From: Ascoidea tarda (nom. inval.)
Lineage: Eukaryota; Ascomycota; Saccharomycetes; Ascoideales; Ascoideaceae
NCBI GenBank assembly: GCA_030560485.1
Contig: JAKTTS010000266.1
Location: 1 to 21,248, forward strand
Direction of reading: 5' to 3'
DNA: 21,248 nucleotides
Positions 16,256-21,248 of this stretch are shown piece after piece. The notes under the pieces were generated by a model. It made no database searches and had not been told where the DNA came from. It worked only from the letters and a program-made list of their open reading frames with translations. The translations under genes and the position numbers were made by a program. Positions within the stretch are counted from its first letter, which is position 1. The number at the start of each line of letters is the position of its first letter.

Positions 16256-17767
16256 ATGGTTAGTAAATCATTCAGCTTCAATATTTATCTGAGCCATTTG
16301 TCGAAAATGAACCCAAAAACTATTAGAAAAAGAATTTCAAATAAACCAAAGATAGAAACACTAGCTAGGAATGGGTTTTTTCAACTGACAGATACTACCT
16401 CAGTGTCTCTAAAAAACCATGTTGAAATAGATTGCTATTCAAAAGTATCTCAAACAGAAACTTCAGATGATAAATATTCTCTTTTACATTATTATGATCC
16501 TCCCCAAAACATTAGTTTGAGAAATCCATTGAATTTAAATATTCCTTATAAAGATTTTGATCTATTAATCTTGGATAGAAAATATTCAAAATTATCTAAT
16601 GTCTTAAAAACTTTGAAAAACTATGAAAAAACACAAACTCATATTCTAAACAAGGATGATAATCAACTTGAAAAAGAATTTTCTAGTCTTAAAATTTCTA
16701 ATCCTAAAATTGTTGAAAGTTCAAATGATGATTTAATTAATCAAGTAGAAACGGGTCTTTCTCCGCTTAAAATTGATGATAATATAACAACTAATTCAAA
16801 TACTAAAAATAAAAATGAAAATGAAAATGACAAAAAAAATAAGTATTTCAAACTTCAACCGAATATTGTAACCACCAGAGGCTGTTTGGCAAAACTCGCT
16901 GCTTGTGGTCTTTCAGGTGGTCTTGATTTCACTTTTAACGTTTGTTATTTTGATAAATCTATCTATATTTCAAATGATAACTACAGAGAAACAGAAAAAG
17001 GTTTATCTGATTCGCAAAAAAAAAGTAGTGTTTCTGGTTACGTTTTCGAAAAATTATTAACAACAGAAAGCCCAGAATCTATTGCAAAACTTGATCATGA
17101 AACCAAAATGGATATAATATCAAGAAAGAAAAATCAAAATAACAATGATGCATTTAATTCACTTACAAAATTTAACATTTCATATGATCACAATCACCAA
17201 ACTAATGAAAAAAATTCTATTTCGTTTTTATTGAAATCCGAAATAGATTGCGCTTATGAATCTCCCATTACTCAAAAAGAAAAAAAAGTGCCTGCTACAA
17301 AAAATTATCTTGAATTGAAATGCATTTACATTTCATGGTACATTCTCCAATCAATTACTGGGGAGTTTACTTTTGAAAAACTTATCAATTTCAAGCCATT
17401 CTACAGGGAAAGATTACTAAACTATTATTTCCAATGTTATTTTTCTGGTGTTGATGCGCTTGTTATAGGATTCAGAGATGAAACAAAATTGTTCAAAATT
17501 GAAAATTTTACTTTGGAGGAAATAGAAAGACTAATGCCAAAACATTATGTTCCCACTTCTCTAAACTGGTTTATCAAAGTCATCACCTTTTTAATGGATA
17601 ATATAAAGAAAGAAGATTTTGCGACATATAAAATTAAATTACAAGGACGAAGTGGTGATGGAAGATATTTGCAATTGATTTCTATTGAAAACGAGGAAGA
17701 GAAGGAAAAAACCAGACGTTTGGTTCTTAGCGATGAGTTTGTTCAATACAGACAAAGTTTAAACTGA
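16256..17767 (+). CDS. RAI1: RAI1/DXO-family decapping nuclease
   Basis: 503 residues from the ATG at 16256. Another in-frame ATG at 16307 gives MNPKTIRKRI and may be the true start; the open frame before 16256 uses TTG. Rai1/DXO motifs are present in order: TTRGCL (Arg208), GYVFE (Glu265), SEIDC (Glu329 and Asp331), YLELK (Glu353 and Lys355), YFQCYFSGVD and GFRDE. These are the metal- and RNA-binding residues of the family, so activity is expected. Rai1 partners the 5'-3' exonuclease Rat1 in the nucleus, hydrolyses incompletely capped mRNA 5' ends and assists transcription termination. It is longer than S. cerevisiae Rai1 (387 residues) because of Asn/Lys-rich inserts near 115-197 and 240-325. 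Two CTG codons fall in unconserved N-terminal positions. It converges with the large gene on the minus strand. Confidence 0.9.
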   Translation: MVSKSFSFNIYLSHLSKMNPKTIRKRISNKPKIETLARNGFFQLTDTTSVSLKNHVEIDCYSKVSQTETSDDKYSLLHYYDPPQNISLRNPLNLNIPYKDFDLLILDRKYSKLSNVLKTLKNYEKTQTHILNKDDNQLEKEFSSLKISNPKIVESSNDDLINQVETGLSPLKIDDNITTNSNTKNKNENENDKKNKYFKLQPNIVTTRGCLAKLAACGLSGGLDFTFNVCYFDKSIYISNDNYRETEKGLSDSQKKSSVSGYVFEKLLTTESPESIAKLDHETKMDIISRKKNQNNNDAFNSLTKFNISYDHNHQTNEKNSISFLLKSEIDCAYESPITQKEKKVPATKNYLELKCIYISWYILQSITGEFTFEKLINFKPFYRERLLNYYFQCYFSGVDALVIGFRDETKLFKIENFTLEEIERLMPKHYVPTSLNWFIKVITFLMDNIKKEDFATYKIKLQGRSGDGRYLQLISIENEEEKEKTRRLVLSDEFVQYRQSLN

Positions 17768-18034
17768 CTTGCATTTAATTTTTATATAATGTTTTTGTAT
17801 TTAGTTGGACCTACACACTGCTTTTCGAAAGTATCTTCTACTATAAACTCATAGCAAATGATGTAGCGATGGCTGATAAGGTAATAAACGACCGTACAAA
17901 ATAACAAACACGAACACAAATAAATGGGACTTCTAAATAGCCACAAAATCAGTGCTAAAATAAAAACGTAAAATAAAACAATCTAAAACGAAATGAAATG
18001 AAAATAAAGCACAAACAGAAAAATGCTCAAATGT

Positions 18035-21000
18035 TTATGCAGAGGTGGAGGTTTTGCTTTGGTTGTCTATCATTGATTTCAAAATTGAGACCTCTTCTTT
18101 GTAAATCGCCGCTTGGTCCTTGTAAAAAGACTTCTCGCTTCTCAACTTTCGAATCTTCAACTTCATCTTCTCGACGTAGAGATCACCTTCATACTTCAGT
18201 TCGTCCTCCACAGGCTCACTTTCAGTATCGTCGCAAATAGCAAACTGGGACCGGTGCAACAAAATATGCCCCAAGAGTCGATTGTGTGTTTTGATTTCAC
18301 TGATAAGTTCCAAAATGACATCGCTGGTGACTGTGACATCCTTGGAATCGCTTTTGGAGTCTGCCTCGTTAATTTTCAAATGAAGACTTCCGTTGTTGAC
18401 ATTAATGTGGTTGATGGAGTGGATACCGTTAAAGCTTTCGATATAACTACCAGATCCAGAGGGATCGCTGGCTTCTTTTTCTCTGAGTTCTGAAATATCA
18501 GTGATTTTGGCCTTTTCAGCCGATTTCGAGCTTTTGTTGAAATTCAGACACCCAACAACATCTGACTCTTCGTCCAAAATCTCTTCTATGGTTGTACGAG
18601 TTTCAGCGTTACTACAAACATCAGTACTCGTCTCTTTTGTCTGGAACGAAGAATCATCAATAGGACTGGATTCTTTTGACGATAAAACACTGCTAAGTTT
18701 TGATCGTCTTTTGAGTGTTGGAATAGATGCAGAGGGTTCTCTGGATGATCTTCTAGGGCTAAATCGAGATCTTCCAGTTCCTTTCAAATCGTTGTTACTG
18801 TTATTATTATAAGCACTTTTAGTAATGCTAGTACTGGTGGTTGTTATGCTATTATTCTTGCTGTTGCTGTTGTTGTTGTTATTGTTATTATTAGTTGTAT
18901 GAGTGATATTTATGTTTACTGTACCACTCTTGTTTTTAATGTGATTGATATGCATATGGTGAGGAGAAGGATCAACAGTAGACAGTCTACTTCTCAATCG
19001 TTTCAGTAAAGGGGCATCACGTTCGTTGAAGTTGTGTATATCCACACTACCACCTCTTAACCCAGCCAAAGCCTTTGAGTTTAGAAGAGAACCTGAATTC
19101 AAAGTAAAATTAAAATTGGATGGATAGTCGGATGAAATTATCTTAGAGTTGGCATGATTATTTAATAATTCATCGCTGGCTTTCATGATTTTTTGTTGAT
19201 ATTGCGCATCAAAGCTTTCAAATTGATGTGAGTCTAGCTTCAACAAAGGATGCACCCCATTTCTATTATCCTTTAAAACTTTTAGAATTAAATCATATTT
19301 TTCTTCCAAATTCTCATCGCTATTTGCTTTATTGTTTAATAGAAAACTGGTATAAAATTTGATTAAAGTAACAAGATGAACTTTAGAAATATTCAAGGGA
19401 TTATTTTGTTTAACAAACACATCAATCAAAAAATTTGTTAGCTTTTTGTTCAATTTTAAAGGTTTCAAAATAGATTTAACATCATTCTCAGTGTACATAA
19501 AGCTTTCTCTCTTCGATTTATTAAATTCATTGCTGGAAAATAATTTCAGATAATTGAGTAGAAAATTAGTATTGATATTTTCAACAAATAAATTAATAAT
19601 GGATAGAGTATAAAACGAATGTGAATCTTTGAATTCAGAAGAAAAAACACTCTTTTCCAATAATTGAGTTTCTCTTTCTCTTTCTTTTTCCTTTTCCTTT
19701 TCCCTTTCTTTGTCTCTTCTTCTTGTTCTCATTCTGCCTTCAGTAACCGAATTGGCATCATTTGAAAAACTAAACTGCTTTTCTATTTCGTTAAATTGGG
19801 TTTCGCTTGGAATAATTCTAGAAACTTCGCAAGTATCAAAACTATCATGAATTTGAAGTTTTTTATTAAAAATTTGAATGTTTTTTTCAAAGGTTAAATA
19901 AACAATAGAGCTTTTATTTTTGTAATTATAAAGCTTGGTGTCATTCAAAACTCTATTAAAATCATCATCAGGATTAATTTTAATTTTAATCGCCTTTTCA
20001 AAATCCACTGACTGTATATGGTTAATATCATCAAATCTAATGTCATCTTTAGCTATTGTTTCTTTTTTGAACAATTTTGATTTTTCGGAAAGTGTAGACA
20101 AACTTGTGCTTTGTGAATTGATATTTAAAAGCCCATGAATGTCGCTCTTTTTGGATTTTTCAGCCGATTCAGAATTGATCTCATTTGTGATATTTTGGAT
20201 ACTGATCTTGCTCAAATTTTTATCAGAAATCTCTTTGGGAGGGATAGTGAAACTTTCCACAGAAGGAGAAGGATTTAAAAGTCTGGATAAACTATTGTTT
20301 TTAACTTTGTTTTTATCCTCATTACTGCTTATTTCTAAATTATTATTTGCGTTTCCATTGATCGTAGCATTATTAATATCATTCTTACTATTTGTGTTTT
20401 TATTAATACTATTTTTGCTCTTGGTATTCTTATCATTAATATTCTTATTATGTGTTTCGTTATTGAAAACAGTATTGTCAATAATTTCTCTATTATTGGC
20501 ATTATCATCACCGTTATCAACAGTGTTAATATTAATAGTATTTTTATTAACAACGCTAAGCTTTTCAGTATCGGTATTATCGATATTAACGTTTTGATTA
20601 TATATGGTACTTTCAGGAATGTTTTTATGATTAGGGGCATTATTATTAATAGTGTTGTTATTGAAATTATTAAAATTGTTATTGTATTGATTGCTTGGTA
20701 ATTCGATTTGTCCTTGATGGAATTGAGGTATGTTGTAATTTTGATTAGAATGAATATAGGAATTATTTGAAGCTCCAGAATATTGGGCTTGATACTGTGG
20801 ATGATTATTGGAATTATGAGGGTTGTAAGGATAATTGTAGTGATAATCATGCTCTTGAACCTGAGCATTATTTGAAAATTGATTTGGATTTTGAAATTGA
20901 GTGGCATTTGAGAATTGGTTTAAATTTGAAATTTGGTTTAAATTTGAAATTTGATTTAAATTTGAAATTTGGTTTAAATTTGAAATTTGATTTAAATTTG

Positions 21001-21248
21001 AAATTTGGTTTAAATTTGAAATTTGATTTAAATTTGAAATTTGGTTTAAATTTGAAATTTGATTTAAATTTGAAATTTGGTTTAAATTTGAAATTTGATT
21101 TAAATTTGAAATTTGGTATTGTTGTTGAGGTTGAGGTGGAAATTGGCTTTGTTGTTGAGGTTGAATTTGGGATTGGGGTTGAGGTTGATTTTGTTGAGAT
21201 TGAGATTGAGATTGAGATTGAGATTGAGATTGAGATTGAGATTGAGAT
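18035..21248 (-). CDS. Large Q/N-rich protein with EH-like and coiled-coil segments (5' partial)
   Basis: The frame is open from the right edge to a TAA at 18035-18037, at least 1070 codons; its start is outside. No ATG occurs in frame in the first 980 bases, and the GTG at 20260 is an internal Val. From the N-terminal side: (Gln-Ser) repeats, a Gln/Pro-rich stretch, eleven hexapeptides of the NQISNL type, a long Asn-rich disordered part, a basic-acidic RDKEREKEKEKERERE run (about 19685-19720), a folded-looking segment (about 19337-19555), Ser-rich basic stretches with SP sites (SRFSPRRSSREPSAS), and a C-terminal coiled coil (about 18050-18210). The folded segment has the spacing of an EH domain but lacks its Ca ligands. 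Such a layout suits a nuclear or endocytic scaffold, but I do not recognise the family. Five CTG codons. Confidence 0.85.
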   Translation of the reverse strand, partial: SQSQSQSQSQSQSQSQSQQNQPQPQSQIQPQQQSQFPPQPQQQYQISNLNQISNLNQISNLNQISNLNQISNLNQISNLNQISNLNQISNLNQISNLNQISNLNQISNLNQFSNATQFQNPNQFSNNAQVQEHDYHYNYPYNPHNSNNHPQYQAQYSGASNNSYIHSNQNYNIPQFHQGQIELPSNQYNNNFNNFNNNTINNNAPNHKNIPESTIYNQNVNIDNTDTEKLSVVNKNTININTVDNGDDNANNREIIDNTVFNNETHNKNINDKNTKSKNSINKNTNSKNDINNATINGNANNNLEISSNEDKNKVKNNSLSRLLNPSPSVESFTIPPKEISDKNLSKISIQNITNEINSESAEKSKKSDIHGLLNINSQSTSLSTLSEKSKLFKKETIAKDDIRFDDINHIQSVDFEKAIKIKINPDDDFNRVLNDTKLYNYKNKSSIVYLTFEKNIQIFNKKLQIHDSFDTCEVSRIIPSETQFNEIEKQFSFSNDANSVTEGRMRTRRRDKEREKEKEKERERETQLLEKSVFSSEFKDSHSFYTLSIINLFVENINTNFLLNYLKLFSSNEFNKSKRESFMYTENDVKSILKPLKLNKKLTNFLIDVFVKQNNPLNISKVHLVTLIKFYTSFLLNNKANSDENLEEKYDLILKVLKDNRNGVHPLLKLDSHQFESFDAQYQQKIMKASDELLNNHANSKIISSDYPSNFNFTLNSGSLLNSKALAGLRGGSVDIHNFNERDAPLLKRLRSRLSTVDPSPHHMHINHIKNKSGTVNINITHTTNNNNNNNNSNSKNNSITTTSTSITKSAYNNNSNNDLKGTGRSRFSPRRSSREPSASIPTLKRRSKLSSVLSSKESSPIDDSSFQTKETSTDVCSNAETRTTIEEILDEESDVVGCLNFNKSSKSAEKAKITDISELREKEASDPSGSGSYIESFNGIHSINHINVNNGSLHLKINEADSKSDSKDVTVTSDVILELISEIKTHNRLLGHILLHRSQFAICDDTESEPVEDELKYEGDLYVEKMKLKIRKLRSEKSFYKDQAAIYKEEVSILKSMIDNQSKTSTSA
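19337..19555 (-). other. EH-domain-like segment in the large protein
   Basis: NYLKLF, then YTENDVKSILKPLKL, LTNFLIDVFVK and NPLNISKVHLVTLIKFY line up by eye with the EH pattern Y-x-x-x-F, the G-x-L-S-G-x-E-A helix, L-x-x-I-W-x-L-x-D and L-x-x-x-E-F-x-x-A-M-x-L. The Trp and the calcium-loop Asp residues are absent. This would be a divergent EH fold at best. Confidence 0.3.
20917..21114 (-). repeat. 18-bp tandem repeat (11 units) coding NQISNL
   Basis: Eleven 18-bp units encode Asn-Gln-Ile-Ser-Asn-Leu. They differ at one synonymous site (AAT or AAC for the first Asn). After two like units at the left end, the two forms alternate strictly, so the real period is 36 bp. It stays fully in frame within the large Q/N-rich gene. 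Confidence 0.95.
21196..21248 (-). repeat. GAGATT hexamer microsatellite coding (Gln-Ser)n
   Basis: Nearly nine perfect GAGATT units run off the right edge. Read on the minus strand in the gene's frame they give alternating Gln (CAA) and Ser (TCT). Confidence 0.95.

Noticed and set aside
20335-20907. 190-codon Ile/Thr-rich minus-strand frame
   Set aside because: It is a frame shadow of the Asn-rich part of the large gene, whose own frame is open through the whole stretch.
20917-21114. Regular repeats suggesting a CRISPR array
   Set aside because: There are no spacers; the units are contiguous and encode an in-frame hexapeptide in a eukaryotic gene.

Overview
The window reads as nuclear DNA of a budding yeast (Saccharomycotina). 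It is AT-rich, its genes are mostly intronless and separated by long AT-rich spacers, its proteins carry many Asn/Asp/Gln/Ser low-complexity inserts, and the gene set is typically fungal: PAC1, PTC1, two ARO9-type aminotransferases, FLX1, a CST26-type acyltransferase, RAI1 and a tRNA-Thr. CTG is nearly absent as a codon. The two CTGs that can be tested in one ARO9 paralog fall where the other paralog has Ser or Cys, which hints that CTG may not mean Leu here (CUG-Ser or CUG-Ala clade). This is an inference from very few sites.

Layout. 1-1524 (+): PAC1/LIS1, cut by the left edge. 1525-2711: convergent spacer. 2712-4187 (-): PTC1, a PP2C phosphatase with a large insert. 4188-6715: long divergent spacer holding a GC-rich island (about 4590-5010) and an unrecognised ORF remnant. 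6716-8143 (+): ARO9 paralog A. 8218-9150 (-): FLX1. 9854-11308 (+): ARO9 paralog B. 11427-12794 (-): membrane acyltransferase whose stop codon lies in a microsatellite. 12795-13997: spacer with GC-richer patches, a long palindrome, a strong hairpin and an LTR-like segment. 13998-14516 (+): small predicted mitochondrial membrane protein. 14722-14794 (-): tRNA-Thr(AGU). 14795-16255: long AT-rich spacer. 16256-17767 (+): RAI1. 18035-21248 (-): a very large Q/N-rich protein, cut by the right edge.

The genes are housekeeping functions with no sign of a shared pathway: dynein regulation, phosphatase signalling, aromatic amino-acid transamination, mitochondrial FAD transport, phospholipid remodelling and RNA 5'-end quality control. 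The one structured arrangement is the pair of ARO9 paralogs on either side of an inverted FLX1. I see no new defence, mobile or biosynthetic system. The points most worth following are the CTG evidence, the GC-rich island, and the repeat and palindrome cluster near 13.2-13.7 kb.
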